64,000 nucleotides of DNA. Source: Chondrilla cf. caribensis (taxonomy: Eukaryota; Porifera; Demospongiae; Chondrillida; Chondrillidae). This document shows positions 37,629 through 49,894 of this stretch, in pieces. The position numbers and the translations under genes are program-made. Each line of letters opens with the position of its first letter. Position 1 is the first letter of the stretch. A model generated the notes under the pieces. It ran no database searches. It was not told where the DNA came from and saw only the letters and a program-made list of their open reading frames with translations. The stretch is taken from the NCBI GenBank assembly GCA_964020155.1, contig OZ026548.1, positions 4,699,897 through 4,763,896 of the forward strand, in the 5' to 3' direction.

Positions 37629-39597
37629 CTACTTGGTGCACACAACGCAGGACACTTCCCTTATCTGCTCATATGGTGGACACTGCATTCCATATGCACA
37701 GGCCACTTGCACGTGGTACAAAAGGGCTCCGTTGTTATTTGCAACTTGTCCTTCAACCAATTCTGCATTAAAATCAATACACACAAATGTGCTTGCTCCT
37801 GGGTGGTTGAAATGTCCAGTCATCAGCCAGCCAAAGTACTCAGTGGTCCACCCGGAAGGACATTCATAGGTTCCTGGTATCATGAGGTGCTTTGAACGAT
37901 TGTCAACTTCACACACAGCACATGGAACGTTATGATCATGCCTCCCGCGGGTGAGTGCTTGGTTAGGCGCTATTTCGAATTCTGTCCCGTACATGTAACC
38001 CAGACCACTATTGGTTGTGGTTGATGTTGGATGATACTTGCCCTTTGAAGTGAGGCAGACAAAGTCGGATGGTCCACCGTTGTGATTGTAATAGCCTGAA
38101 GCAGCTCTGCCTTCATAGACACGGCTGGTTCCATCGACATCAGGACAAGTAGTGTTGCCCCAGCGAACATAAGTGTGTCCTCCAGTACTTGGTTTTGGTG
38201 GTGGTGTTGTTGGTGGACGGGTCACTAGATAGATAGACAATAGCATGATTGTTATACAGGTGGTATGTTTAATGGACTAAATCTTACACCAGATTTTAGA
38301 TTTATATACAGTACATCTATAATCATGATATTCTGTGTTGCAAAATCAAAGGTCTCTTGTACAGCAGTTAACACTCAATGACCTACTGCTCACCTCGACA
38401 ATCATCCTCTCTCTTGGAGTTGTCTATGATGCTGACAGTTACTTTTCCTCTAGCACTAGCGAATACAGGCAAAGAGCTCCTCTTCACATTACAAGCGAAG
38501 GTCTCCCTTTCCTCACAATCATCGTCATCCACTACAGGTATGTTTATTGTTTGTTCCTTCTCGGCGGGAGTGAACCTCACAGTAATGGGACTGGCATTGA
38601 AGTCATCCCCGGCTGTGGCTGGACGCCGACCTGTACTCGCACACACCACAATGACGTTGAATGGTGAACTGAAATCTCCAACAGCTTTTATCTTCACAGC
38701 AGCTTTCTCGGTATATTCTTGAGCCTTTGCAGAAGATTTTGAGAACAAGATGGCAACACTTGGACCTGTTAATAATAGCAAAGTATGTATACCACATCAG
38801 TACAATAATATTTATGTGATGCACACGTATACTGTACCTGGTGGTTGTGTGAGATGTACACACATACTGTACCTGGTGGTTGTGTGAGGTGTACACACAT
38901 ACTGTACCTGGTGGTTGTGTGAGGTGTACACACATACTGTACCTGGTGGTTGTGTGAGGTGTACACACATACTGTACCTGGTGGTTGTGTGAGGTGTACA
39001 CACATACTGTACCTGGTGGTTGTGTGAGGTGTACACACATACTGTACCTTGTGGTTGTGTGAGGTGTACACACATACTGTACCTGGTGGTTGTGTGAGGT
39101 GTACACACATACTGTACCTTGTGGTTGTGTGAGGTGTACACACATACTGTACCTGGTGGTTGTGTGAGGTGTACACACATACTGTACCTGGTGGTTGTGT
39201 GAGATGTACACACATACTGTACCTTGTGGTTGTGTGAGGTGTACACACATACTGTACCTGGTGGTTGTGTGAGGTGTACACACATACTGTACCTGGTGGT
39301 TGTGTGAGGTGTACACACATACTGTACCTGGTGGTTGTGTGAGGTGTACACACATACTGTACCTGGTGGTTGTGTGAGATGTACACACATACTGTACCTG
39401 GTGGTTGTGTGAGGCGTACACACATACTGTACCTGGTGGTTGTGTGAGGTGTACACACATACTGTACCTTGTGGTTATGTGAGGTGTACACACATACTGT
39501 ACCTGGTGGTTGTGTGAGGTGTACACACACATACTGTACCTTGTGCTGCAACAAGTGTAGCTGATCCAATAATCACCAATGCTAGTTTGATGAACAT
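37629..39597 (-). CDS. Secreted Calx-beta + C4-like domain protein, copy D
   Basis: 341 residues: signal peptide MFIKLALVIIGSATLVAAQ (39597-39540), Calx-beta exon (38765-38394; DDFNASPITVRFT, then NIPVVDDDDCEERETFAC and TVSIIDNSKREDDC), C4 exon (38224-37629) that starts with a Pro/Thr linker (TRPPTTPPPKP) and then TYVRWGNTTCPDVDG to VSCVVCTK with ten Cys. All introns are phase 1, with AG and GT at each edge. The linker looks like an O-glycosylated hinge between the two domains. Intron 1 carries about 20 repeat units. Confidence 0.9.
38830..39540. repeat. 35-bp minisatellite, copy D intron 1 (about 20 units)
   Basis: Mostly identical units with G/T (CCAG or CAAG junction) and G/A variants. 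Open in all three coding-strand frames. Confidence 0.95.
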
Positions 39598-39704
39598 GTC
39601 CAAGGAGATCTCTCACAGCTATTGACGCAGTAGTAGTTCTGATGATATCCACTCAGTTATACGCTCCAGCTGCAGGTTGCTGGAGAATGGTTGACATTTG
39701 TTCC

Positions 39705-39710
39705 TTTATA
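39705..39710 (-). promoter_or_regulatory. TATA box of copy D
   Basis: GTATAAAGGAAC, same position as the other copies (about 110 bp above the ATG). Confidence 0.65.
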
Positions 39711-39923
39711 CTAGTCTACCCACTCCATAATTTGTATGTGTGCATTGGTAGTTGGTTGTTCTGAGTACTAGGTGTTCTAATGATCATTGGACAGCACCTT
39801 GTAATAATACACAGCTTTGTCAACCTCTTTTGTTGCAGTAGTGACCTTTAGCTTAACTTCCACAAGCATGATCACATGATCGCATGAACCTGTCTGTACT
39901 ATGTGTTACTGTGTTTACATTAG

Positions 39924-40662
39924 CATAGTTGCCAACCTTTGAAACTTACCTTCAGGGACACTTATGTATCTATCGTACCTATGTGCTGTGGCCAAAATGG
40001 CTCAACGAACTTATATGCAGGTTTATTATCATTGCTTGTGCTTGATATATAAATAGCTGTGAAAGTAGTCTTGAGCCTTGCTGAATATCATATTGCATTT
40101 AGTATGAAATGATTCATTGAATGTATCACAAATGTAGATAAGTATGAAGAACCATAGGTTTTTCTCTAGTACTGTATCTATGGAGGAACACAATCAGCCG
40201 GTTTATGACGTCATATTGCAAATGGCTGTCAACGCACGGGCGAATTGAAAAGCCACGATGTTTGAGGGATAACTGGATGTTGTGCTCCATAGGAATGTAA
40301 TACTGAGTTCCATTGTTGAATTGACGACGAAGAACCTGCGCAAGTATTTCCAAGCCTGAGCTTTATAATTGTCTCATTGATCGCCGAACACAGCCGAACG
40401 AACATCGAACAGACTAAATATTCCTTCTACTAGAGAATGTCTAATGATGATGAAACAGCTAGATAGAATCGAAGCGCTTGTTTGTCGATTATTATGGCAC
40501 TTCTAAAGACGATTTGAATAAAGACAATCGGATTTTGCACCCTGTGGTTTACTATTGATAAATCCGGGACATTTCAGTGATTTTCACCAATCCGTACGGG
40601 ACATGTTACCACTGAAAAAATCCGTGAATGTCCCGGATGATTCGGGACAGTTGGCAACTATG
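39924..40662. mobile_element. 739-bp DNA transposon, non-autonomous, 6-bp target duplication
   Basis: Ends CATAGTTGCCAAC and GTTGGCAACTATG, flanked by CATTAG on both sides (39918-39923, 40663-40668). The empty site survives in the copy C flank (33717: TTACATTAGCCCTTTG). A longer relative is at 54855-56269. The hAT-like look of the end is an inference. Confidence 0.8.
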
Positions 40663-41277
40663 CATTAGCCCTATGGTTCAGTTATGACCTCATTTCAGTG
40701 ATTGGGTCTTGTTCCAAAATCAATGTGTGTTTGTTTGTGTTTGTGTGTGAGTGTATGCACATATGTGCAAAATTTAATGTGTGCGTACATGTGGCACATA
40801 TGTTCATACCCATGTGTTTGTTTGTGTGTACAGTTTGTTGTCTATAATAGTATGTAGATACATGTATATACCTAGTATACATATCCCATCATGAAGGCAA
40901 ATTTGAAGTATTCAGCAATATATTTCCAGCAAGAAACCTGGTGCACGTTTTCAACATAGTGACATATGTAGGTACACACTGGATCTCATAGGACCTTTTT
41001 GAAAACTCAGTTTCTGGATAAAATGTTATTCCATTGTAATTGACACAATAGACCATATTACATCATTTCCAACTATTGTCATAGCTGGTACACCTGGATC
41101 TGGTCATTGTTCTGATGGAGAGGTGATACTTCTCATGGACTACAGTGTACAGCTCAAATTATCATATACTAATGGATTTGAAAAGGCTTCAATCCCATCA
41201 GTACATCTCGACTATAGTAAATTGAAGCTATATTCTATTTTTGTATGGTAATCAAGTTTCTTGCTTTCAAGCCATAT

Positions 41278-41279
<2 letters not shown>

Positions 41280-41345
<66 letters not shown>

Positions 41346-41349
41346 TGTG
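41280..41349. repeat. (TG)n microsatellite
   Basis: Also present at the equivalent place in the duplicated segments: 47954-47998 and 54241-54430. Confidence 0.9.
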
Positions 41350-41857
41350 TGCATGTGTGGCATGTATGGTCATGCCTATGTGTTCGTCTTCATGTACAGT
41401 ATGTTGTATTAATGTAGGTGCCTAGTACACACCTTTCATCATGAAGGCAATTTTGTAATATTCAGCAAATATGTTTTCTCCAAGGATTTGATGTACAATC
41501 AACATACGTAGTAACATATTATGTTACTTACTCTTGCAGGACATTTTGGACAAGTAATTCGAGTTGAACTTGTGGGGCTCCTGTACATCCCTCGCACTTG
41601 AATTACTTGGGCACCTCTGTAGTGTTTAGAAGAACTTTTGATGAAGATATTAGCCCTTGTGCTCGAATTCTAGCCCAGTTTTTAATTCTCGGTGTTTTAC
41701 AATTGGCCATCTTTTTTCCGGCAATATAAATTATGATTGAATTTTTAGGGCAGGCAGCCCCTATAGTGTTTTCATTTTGACTTCTGATATGTAACACTTG
41801 ACCAATAGATATAATATGTGTTTCTACGCAAAACAGCAACAATGAATTTGTATTATA

Positions 41858-42032
41858 CAGTGGAACCTCTCCATAACGGACACTTTGGGACCTTGGTTTT
41901 AGTCCTTATTAGAAAGGTTTCCTCAATTCAGAGGTCACTTAATACACTACAGTACTACACCGGGACACAGAATGGTGTCCTTATTATAGAGGTTTCTGCA
42001 ATTCAGAGGTTTATAATAGAGAGGTTCCACTG
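41858..42032. mobile_element. MITE, CAGTGGAACCTCTCC termini, nested
   Basis: Ends CAGTGGAACCTCTCCATAAC and AGAGAGGTTCCACTG, flanked by TA. Body matches 28597-28771. Confidence 0.85.
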
Positions 42033-42039
42033 TATAGAT

Positions 42040-42456
42040 CAGGCCCGTACGCAGGCTTCACAAAAGGGGGGTTACATTTTTAGTGCAGTTCATATCCATC
42101 TGTCATCACACATGCATGCCATCACAATTCTACAGATCATTGTTGAAGGTTTGATATCAAGCATAACATGCAGTTTATGTCTGGTCATGTCACAAATATA
42201 CGAATATACACAGAGCTCAATAACAGCTACTGTGCTGAATCAAATAGCAAATTGACTGATTCCAGTCTACATAATCATTATATCATATAATGGGGTGGCT
42301 GCATCACCTTTGTATCAGATCATATTACTGTGAAATTTTGATCATTTGTGCCCTAGACAATGATGGCACTTGGACAACAGCATTTTATCTTTTCAATGTA
42401 TAGACACAAAGGGGGGTTCGGTCGAACCCCCTCGAACCCCCCTGTGTACAGGCCTG
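42040..42456. mobile_element. Nested element, CAGGCCCGTACGCAGGC termini
   Basis: Ends CAGGCCCGTACGCAGGCTTC with GGGGGG and CCCCCC-TGTGTACAGGCCTG. About 417 bp, no ORF with domain. Confidence 0.65.
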
Positions 42457-42789
42457 TCTAAGATGGCCAATTTCAAATGCTGACAATTTGAAATTGGGCT
42501 AGAATTCATACACAGAAGCACCGCTGAACATAATAACTTCAGCAAAGGTTCTTCTGAACCTAAGAAAGACGTCCAAATAATTTGAATGGGGGGGCGGCAG
42601 CCCCACGAGTTTTTGAACTCGAATTACTTGTTTGTTACAGTTACGCGTGGAAACACATACGTAATATGTATATATGACGAGCGTAACATACCGGAAATCA
42701 AAAGTTTGAAGGAATAATTATAGGGGTTGCCTGTGGTACTCGTATTGCATATACTAAATCTATATAATATCCTGTAACCCATGTGAGGT

Positions 42790-43218
42790 GTGATATTGCA
42801 TACTGTACCTGGTGGTTGTGTGAGGTGTGATATTGCATACTGTACCTGGTGGTTGTGTGAGGTGTACACACATACTGTACCTTGTGGTTGTGTGAGGTGT
42901 ACACACATACTGTACCTGGTGGTTATGTGAGGTGTACACACATACTGTACCTTGTGGTTGTGTGAGGTGTACACACATACTGTACCTGGTGGTTATGTGA
43001 GGTGTACACACATACTGTACCTGGTGGTTATGTGAGGTGTACACACATACTGTACCTGGTGGTTGTGTGAGGTGTACACACATACTGTACCTGGTGGTTG
43101 TGTGAGGTGTACACACATACTGTACCTGGTGGTTGTGTGAGGTGTACACACATACTGTACCTTGTGCTGCAACAAGTGTAGCTGATCCAATAATCACCAA
43201 TGCTAGTTTGATGAACAT
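42790..43218 (-). pseudogene. Orphan signal-peptide exon with 35-bp array (D')
   Basis: The 58-bp exon (43218-43161) is intact, encoding MFIKLALVIIGSATLVAAQ, with the donor and about 10 repeat units. Homology to full genes stops just above the ATG (after ATTGACACAGTA), so the TATA region is missing, and no Calx-beta or C4 exon follows before copy D. Likely a dead fragment. It could only act as an alternative first exon for copy D, in the right phase, if it has another promoter. Confidence 0.75.
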
Positions 43219-43779
43219 GTCCAAGGAGATCTCTCACAGCTATTGACACAGTAATGGTATATTGAATAGGTGATACTACTGATTGTGTTATTGTGTTGTG
43301 TTATCCTCACCTTTCCAATGTCAAATTATGTATTGTATTTTAGGAGCCTTCAGTCTTCAAATTACGTAGGCAGTACATAATGTCTCAGCACAGTGTGTTA
43401 AGTGTACATGATATAATACTTTAGATTAATTATAGGGATTCACCCACATTGTGTTGTGGTATGCTATATGTATATAATATGCATTTTGCTTTTCATCTGT
43501 ATGTTGTTACTGTGAGTGCATGCAACAACCACCTCATTCACATGTTGCTGCACACAGTTCACAATAATAACAATAGTACTGTAATACTATTGTTATTATT
43601 GTATTTGCACAACAACTCATTTCTATTCTGTTCTGTTGTGCAGAGTTCTGTGTGTGTACTGTTATTTTGTTCCCATTTCTGTTTTTAGGAGCTGTCACGG
43701 GCAATTACGTTCCTATATACCTGTTCCTACAGCTGGTCTACTTTGTACACACAGTAGACATGTGGAGTTGTCACTGGAT

Positions 43780-44048
43780 CATTATAATAGCATGCTTGTT
43801 ATACAGGTAGTATGTTTAATGGACAAAATCTTACACCAGATTTTAATTAGACTCATGTACATTACTTGTACATCTGAATATTTTATGTTGCAAAACTATA
43901 GATAAAGCTCTCTTGTACAGCATTTAACTATCAATGACTTATTTTCAATACTGCTCACCTCGACAATCATCCTCTCTCTTGGAGTTGTCTATGATGCTGA
44001 CAGTTACTTTTCCTCTAGCACTAGCGAATTCAGGCAAAGACCTCCCTC
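43780..44048 (-). pseudogene. Truncated Calx-beta exon plus intron 2 fragment
   Basis: Matches the 3' end of the Calx-beta exon (GACAATCATCCTCTCTCTTG.., about 43958-44048) and the adjoining intron 2 (AGTATGTTTAATGGAC). Cut off abruptly at CTCAATTTTGAATTGTGCAT. A second relic with the same breakpoint is at 50505-50771. Confidence 0.75.
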
Positions 44049-44242
44049 AATTTTGAATTGTGCATGCTACCTCATTTTACTGACCTCAATCACATCAGTG
44101 GATGTATGTACCCATGGATATGTATTCATTCCATATCCATTGATATACGTATGTATTGTGTGTATCCTTGAAATCTGAGGAGCAAATATGGACGTTATCC
44201 GTACACAAACACCCAATACATATGCATGCATACAGTACTTAC

Positions 44243-44443
44243 TACCGTATAGCGGGAAATTATTGCAGGACAAAATTTTTGTGGATTTTGCAGTCGGCTT
44301 AACATTTGTGAATTGGCATTCTCGTTGTTCTATAGCTATCACATGACAGTACGTGGCCAGCATGGATATCTGTGAAAATTTTATCTGCGAATTTTCATTT
44401 TTGGAACCATCTTTCTCCCACAAAAATTTCCTGCTATACGGTT
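44243..44443. mobile_element. MITE, TACCGTATAGCGGGAAA family
   Basis: Ends TACCGTATAGCGGGAAATTA and AATTTCCTGCTATACGG. Absent from the equivalent place in the 50.8 kb duplicate, so it inserted after the duplication or was lost there. Confidence 0.8.
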
Positions 44444-44918
44444 TTGCTCTCACTAATGTACGTGTTTAGGATATTATGGTGATGTATAATTGTGGAGAAC
44501 TTCAATACTCATAATGTTCTATGTAACCAACCACGTACCATATGTACATGCTGTCTGATATGTCTGTATATAAATGTCTTTATTCTAAGGCCCAATTTAT
44601 CCATATTATATAAGTATTTCATCCCCATAATATACATATGTATTGAACTGATCAGATATAATTATTATAACTATGTATTGGAGAATATAAGTATACTGTG
44701 TATGACAAATTTCCGTATTCTGGACATCTTGGTAATATAATTATCATCATGTCATAATAATTGTACATGACATAGATCAAATGGTTATTAGTCTACTATG
44801 AATTATTGAATATATGTACTCACTACGTAATGGCCTAACCTACACTACTTGTTAGTGAGTGAGTTTTCTCTATTCTACTTGTTATATGAGAACTGGTGCT
44901 CCTGTTCCAACTGCTGCT

Positions 44919-46921
44919 CTACTTGGTGCACACAACGCAGGACACTTCCCTTATCTGCTCATATGGTGGGCACTGCATTCCATATGCACAGGCCACTTGG
45001 ACGTGGTACAAAAGGGCTCCGTTGTTATTTGCAACTTGTTCTTCAACCAATTCTGCATCAAAATCAATACACACAAATGTGCTTGCTCCTGGGTGGTTGT
45101 AATGTCCAGTCATCAGCCAGCCAAAGTACTCGGTGGTCCACCCGGAAGGACATTCATAGGTTCCTGGTATCATGAGGTGCTTTGAACGATTGTCAACTTC
45201 ACACACAGCACATGGAACGTTATGATCATGCCTCCCACGGGTGAGTGCTTGGTTAGGTGCTATTTCGAATTCTGTCCCATACATGTAAGCCAGACCACTA
45301 TTGGTTGTGGTTGATGCAGAATGATACTTCCCCTGTGAAGTGAGGCAGATAAAGTCAGATGCTCCACCGTTGTGATTGTAATAGCCTGAAGCAGCTCTGC
45401 CTTCATAGACACGACTGGTCCCATCGACATCAGGACAAGTAGTGTTGCCCCAGCGAACATACGTTTGTCCTCCAGGACATGGTTTTGGTGGTGGTGTTGT
45501 TGGGGGACGTGTCACTAGATAGATAGACAATAGCATGATTGTTATGCATGTAGTATGTTTAATGGACTATAAATCTTACACCAGATTTTAGATTCATATA
45601 CAGTCATGTATAAACATAATATTCTGTGTTGTAAAATCAAAGGTCTCTTGTACTGCAGTTAACACTCAATGACATACTGCTCACCTCGACAATCATCCTC
45701 TCTCTTGGAGTTGTCTATGATGCTGACAGTTACTTTTCCTCTAGCATTAGCGAATGGAGGCAAAGAGCTCCTCCTCACATTACAAACGAAGGTCTCCCTT
45801 TCCTCACAATCATCGTCATTCACTACAGGTATGTTTATTGTTTGTTCCTTCTCGGTGGGAGTGAACCTCACCGTAATGGGACTGGCATTGAAATCATCCC
45901 CGGCTGTGGCTGGACGACGACCTGTACTCGTGCACACCACAATGACGTTAAATGCTGAACTGAAATCTCCAACAGCTTTTATCTTCACAGCAGCTTTCTC
46001 GGTATATTCTTGAGCCTTTGCAGAAGACTTTGAGAACAAGATGGCAACACTTGGACCTGTTAATGATAGCAATCATCATTAAAGTATGAATACCACATCA
46101 GTACAATATCATCTGGCATGCATTTGGGACCTGGTGGTTGTGTGAGGTGTACACATACTGTACCTGATGGTTGTGTGAGGTGTACACACATACTGTACCT
46201 GGTGGTTGTGTGAGGTGTACACACATACTGTACCTGGTGGTTGTGTGAGGTGTACACACATACTGTACCTGGTGGTTGTGTGAGGTGTGCACACATACTG
46301 TACCTGGTGGTTGTGTGAGATGTACACACATACTGTACCTGGTGGTTGTGTGAGGTGTACACACATACTGTACCTTGTGGTTGTGTGAGGTGTACACACA
46401 TACTGTACCTGGTGGTTGTGTGAGGTGTGCACACATACTGTACCTGGTGGTTGTGTGAGATGTACACACATACTGTACCTTGTGGTTGTGTGAGGTGTAC
46501 ACACATACTGTACCTTGTGGTTGTGTGAGGTGTACACACATACTGTACCTGGTGGTTGTGTGAGGTGTACACACATACTGTACCTGGTGGTTGTGTGAGA
46601 TGTACACACATACTGTACCTGGTGGTTGTGTGAGGTGTACACACATACTGTACCTGGTGGTTGTGTGAGATGTACACACATACTGTACCTGGTGGTTGTG
46701 TGAGGTGTACACACATACTGTACCTGGTGGTTGTGTGAGGTGTACACACATACTGTACCTTGTGGTTGTGTGAGGTGTACACACATACTGTACCTGGTGG
46801 TTGTGTGAGGTGTACACACATACTGTACCTGGTGGTTGTGTGAGGCGTACACACATACTGTACCTTGTGCTGCAACAAGTGTAGCTGATCCAATAATCAC
46901 CAATGCTAGTTTGATGAACAT
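44919..46921 (-). CDS. Secreted Calx-beta + C4-like domain protein, copy E
   Basis: 341 residues: signal peptide (46921-46864), Calx-beta (46056-45685), Pro/Thr linker plus C4 domain (45514-44919). Exon lengths 58, 372 and 596 are identical to copy D and all splice sites are intact. Differs from D at a modest number of residues (for example CPGGQTYVRWG for STGGHTYVRWG, adding a Cys in the linker). Intron 1 has about 21 repeat units, the longest array. Secreted, presumably matrix-associated. Confidence 0.9.
46130..46866. repeat. 35-bp minisatellite, copy E intron 1 (about 21 units)
   Basis: Longest array. One unit near 46146 is 2 bp short (33 bp), which locally shifts the open frames. Confidence 0.95.
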
Positions 46922-47028
46922 GTCCAAGGAGATCTCTCACAGCTATTGACGCAGTAGTAGTTCTGATGATATCCACTCAGTTATACGCTCCAGCTGCAGG
47001 TTGCTGGAGAATGGTTGACATTTGTTCC

Positions 47029-47034
47029 TTTATA
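47029..47034 (-). promoter_or_regulatory. TATA box of copy E
   Basis: GTATAAAGGAAC as in copy D. Confidence 0.65.
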
Positions 47035-47079
47035 CTAGTCCACCCACTCCATATTATGTACATGTGCATCGGTAGTTGG

Positions 47080-47950
47080 CAAAGTTGCAGAGGCCTCCAA
47101 GGGACCATCTTGTGGTTGTTCCAGTACCAGGTGTTCTAATGATCATTGGACAGCACCTTGTAATAATACACAGCTTTGTCAACCTCTTTTGTTGCAGTAG
47201 TGACCTTTAGCTTAACTTCCACAAGCATGATCACATGACCACATGAACCTGTCTGTACTATGCCCTTTGATCATCCTGGTTCAGGTATGACCTCATTTCA
47301 GTGATTGGGTCTTGTTCCAAAATCAGTGTGTGTTTGTGTTTGTGTGTGAGTGTGTGCACGTATTACCAGGTATGTGCAAAAATGTGTGTGTACATGTGGT
47401 ATGTATATTCATGTGTTTGTGTCCATGCCCATGTGTTTGTTTGTGTGTACAGTTTGTTGTTGATTGATATTATGTGTGGGTATATACCTAGTATGCATAT
47501 CCCATCATGAAGGTAAATTTGAAGTATTCAGCAATGTATTTCCAGCAAGGAACCTGGTGCACATGTTCACATATCGACATATGTAGGTACACACTATGGA
47601 TCTCATAGGGCCTTTTTTTCGAAAACTCAGTTTCTGGACAAAATGTTATTCCATTGTAATTGACACAATAGACCATATTGCATCACTTCCAACTATTGTC
47701 ATAGCTGGTACACCTGGATCTGGTCATTGTTCTGATGGAGAGGTGATACTTCTCATGGACTACAGCTCAAATTATCATGTACTAATGGATTTAATAAGGC
47801 TTCAATCCCCCCTCAGGAAATCTCGCCTATAGTAAATTGAAGCTATATACTCTATTTTTGTATGGTAATCAAGTTTCTTGCTTTCAAGCCATATCATAGT
47901 ATAAGACCACTCCCACATAGTATACAAACACTCAACTGTCTGTGTAGCTA

Positions 47951-47999
<49 letters not shown>

Positions 48000-48535
48000 A
48001 CGTGTGTGGCATGTATAGTCATGCCTATGTGTTTGTCTTCATGTACAGTATGTTGTATTAATGTAGGTGCCTAGTACACACCTTTCATCACGAAGGCAAT
48101 TTTGTAGTATTCAGTAAATATGTTTTCTCCAAGAATTTGATGTACAATCAACGTACGTAGTAACTTATTATACTACTTGCTCTTGCGGGACATTTTTGGA
48201 CAAGTAATTTGAGTTGAATTCGAACTCGTGGGACTCCTGTATGTCCCTCGCACTTGGGTGCCTCTGTAATGTTTAGAAGAACTTTCGATGAAGATATCGG
48301 CCCCTGTGCTCGAATTTAATTTATAGCCCAATTTCTAATTCTCGGTGTTTCACAATCAGCCGTCTTTTCCGCACAATATAATTTATAATTGAATTTTTGT
48401 TACAGTTACGCATAGAAACACAATATATGTATATAATAAGTGTAACATACCCGAAGTCAAAATTTTGAAGAAATAATTATAGGGGTTGCCTGTGGTACTA
48501 GTATTGCATACACTAAATCTATATATCCTGTAAAT
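47080..48535. repeat. Segmental duplicate of 39750-42780 and 53200-54240
   Basis: Shares GTGTTCTAATGATCATTGGA, CATTTCAGTGATTGGGTCTT, TCATCATGAAGG.. and TGGTACACCTGGATCTGGTC in the same order, with a (TG)n tract at 47954-47998 and a partial long-TIR element (48201-48400). No gene seen. Confidence 0.75.
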
Positions 48536-48544
48536 CATGTGAGG

Positions 48545-48902
48545 TGTGATTGCATATACTGTACCTGATGGTTGTGTGAGGAGTACACACATCCTGTACC
48601 TGGTGGTTGTGTGAGGTGTACACACATACTGTACCTGGTGGTTGTGTGAGGTGTACACACATACTGTACCTGGTGGTTGTGTGAGGTGTACACACATACT
48701 GTACCTGGTGGTTGTGTGAGGTGTACACACATACTGTACCTTGTGGTTGTGTGAGGTGTACACACATACTGTACCTGGTGGTTGTGTGAGGTGTGCACAC
48801 ATACTGTACCTGGTGGTTGTGTGAGGTGTACATACATACTGTACCTTGTGCTGCAACAAGTGTAGCTGATCCAATAATCACCAATGCTAGTTTGATGAAC
48901 AT
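48545..48902 (-). pseudogene. Orphan signal-peptide exon with 35-bp array (E')
   Basis: Exon 48902-48845 intact, followed by about 8 repeat units, then the same non-coding end as D'. Lacks the TATA region and any Calx-beta/C4 exon. Same breakpoints as D', so both come from one event copied by segmental duplication. Confidence 0.75.
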
Positions 48903-49196
48903 GTCCAAGGAGATCTCTCACAGCTATTGAAACAGTAGTCATATATTGAATAGGTGATACTACTGATTGTGTTATTGTGTTGTGTTATCCTCACCTTTCC
49001 AATGTCAAATCATGTAATGGATTTTAGAAAGCTTCAGTCTTCAGAGTAGGAAGTACGTCATGTTGCAGCATAGTGTGTTTAGCGTACATGAGTATAATTC
49101 TTTCAGATTAAATATAGGGATTCACCCACATTGTGTTGTGGTATGCAACATGTGAATGTGGTGGTTGTTATATATATATATATATTATTATATATA

Positions 49197-49371
49197 CAGT
49201 ACAACTTGCTTAGTGAGTACCTGGGTTAGTACAGTCTCCTGGTTAGTGAGTACACTTCACTCAGTCCCTATCTCATGTACACTATGTCAACCAGTACTGA
49301 TAGTAAGTACCTCTGATAAGAAGTACAGATTTGGTGTGCCCTTCAAGGTACTTACTAAGCAAGTTTTACTG
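49197..49371. mobile_element. MITE, CAGTACAACTTGCTTAGT termini
   Basis: Ends CAGTACAACTTGCTTAGTGA and ACTAAGCAAGTTTTACTG. Inserted in the E segment only; single copies of its end occur at 56990 and 59905. Confidence 0.75.
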
Positions 49372-49779
49372 TATATGCATGTTTCTTTCTGTCTGTATGT
49401 TGTTACTGCGAGTGCATGCAACAACCACCTCATTCACATGTTGCTGCACACAGTTCGTCTACAATAGTGCTATAATACTATTGTTAATAATTTGGCGAAA
49501 CAGTAATGTATGCGTGATATAGGCCGCCATTTTTTTCATGTCATCCCTACATTAGAGTGCTATCGCACTCTATGATTATTGTATTTGCACAACAACTCAT
49601 TTCTATTCTGTTATGTTGTGCAGAGTCCTTGTTGTGTGTTTACTGTTATTATGTTCCCGTTTCTGTTTTTAGGAGCTGTACATCGCAGGCAATTATGTTC
49701 CTGTAATACCTGTTCCTACAGCTGGTCTACTCTGCGCACAGTAGACATGTGGAGTTGTACATGCAGGTCACTAAGTTAT

Positions 49780-49894
49780 GGTTACAGTACGTCCAAGTGT
49801 GCATTGGCGCAATTATTGCTCGAGTCACGAGGGCGCGAAGCGCCCGAGGGCGAGTGCAATAAAGAGCCAATGCACACTTGGACGTACTGTAACC
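49780..49894. repeat. Fold-back with perfect 29-bp arms
   Basis: GGTTACAGTACGTCCAAGTG.. to TGGC, a 57-nt centre that is itself GC-rich and partly palindromic (GAGGGCGCGAAGCGCCCGAG), then the exact inverse arm. Shares CCCGAGGGCGAGTG with the palindrome at 18426. Confidence 0.85.

Larger units (their letters stand above)
41551..42630. mobile_element. Long-TIR element (CAAGTAATTCGAGTT) carrying two nested elements
   Basis: Outer arms of about 170 bp: CAAGTAATTCGAGTTGAACT.. and the mirror ..TTTGAACTCGAATTACTTG. Its centre is occupied by a CAGTGG MITE (41858-42032) and a second element (42040-42456). No transposase seen. Confidence 0.75.

Noticed and set aside
38603..39652. Long open frames (266-349 residues) of CVYTSHNHQVQ-type repeats behind the signal peptides
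   Set aside because: They are the 35-bp minisatellite read through the intron. The same DNA is open in all three frames, and the clean phase-1 join to the Calx-beta exon explains the gene better. Kept only as an alternative-splicing hypothesis.
43561..43601. Palindrome ACAATAATAACAATAGTA and inverse
   Set aside because: Real, but AT-rich and simple; likely a chance or slippage product.
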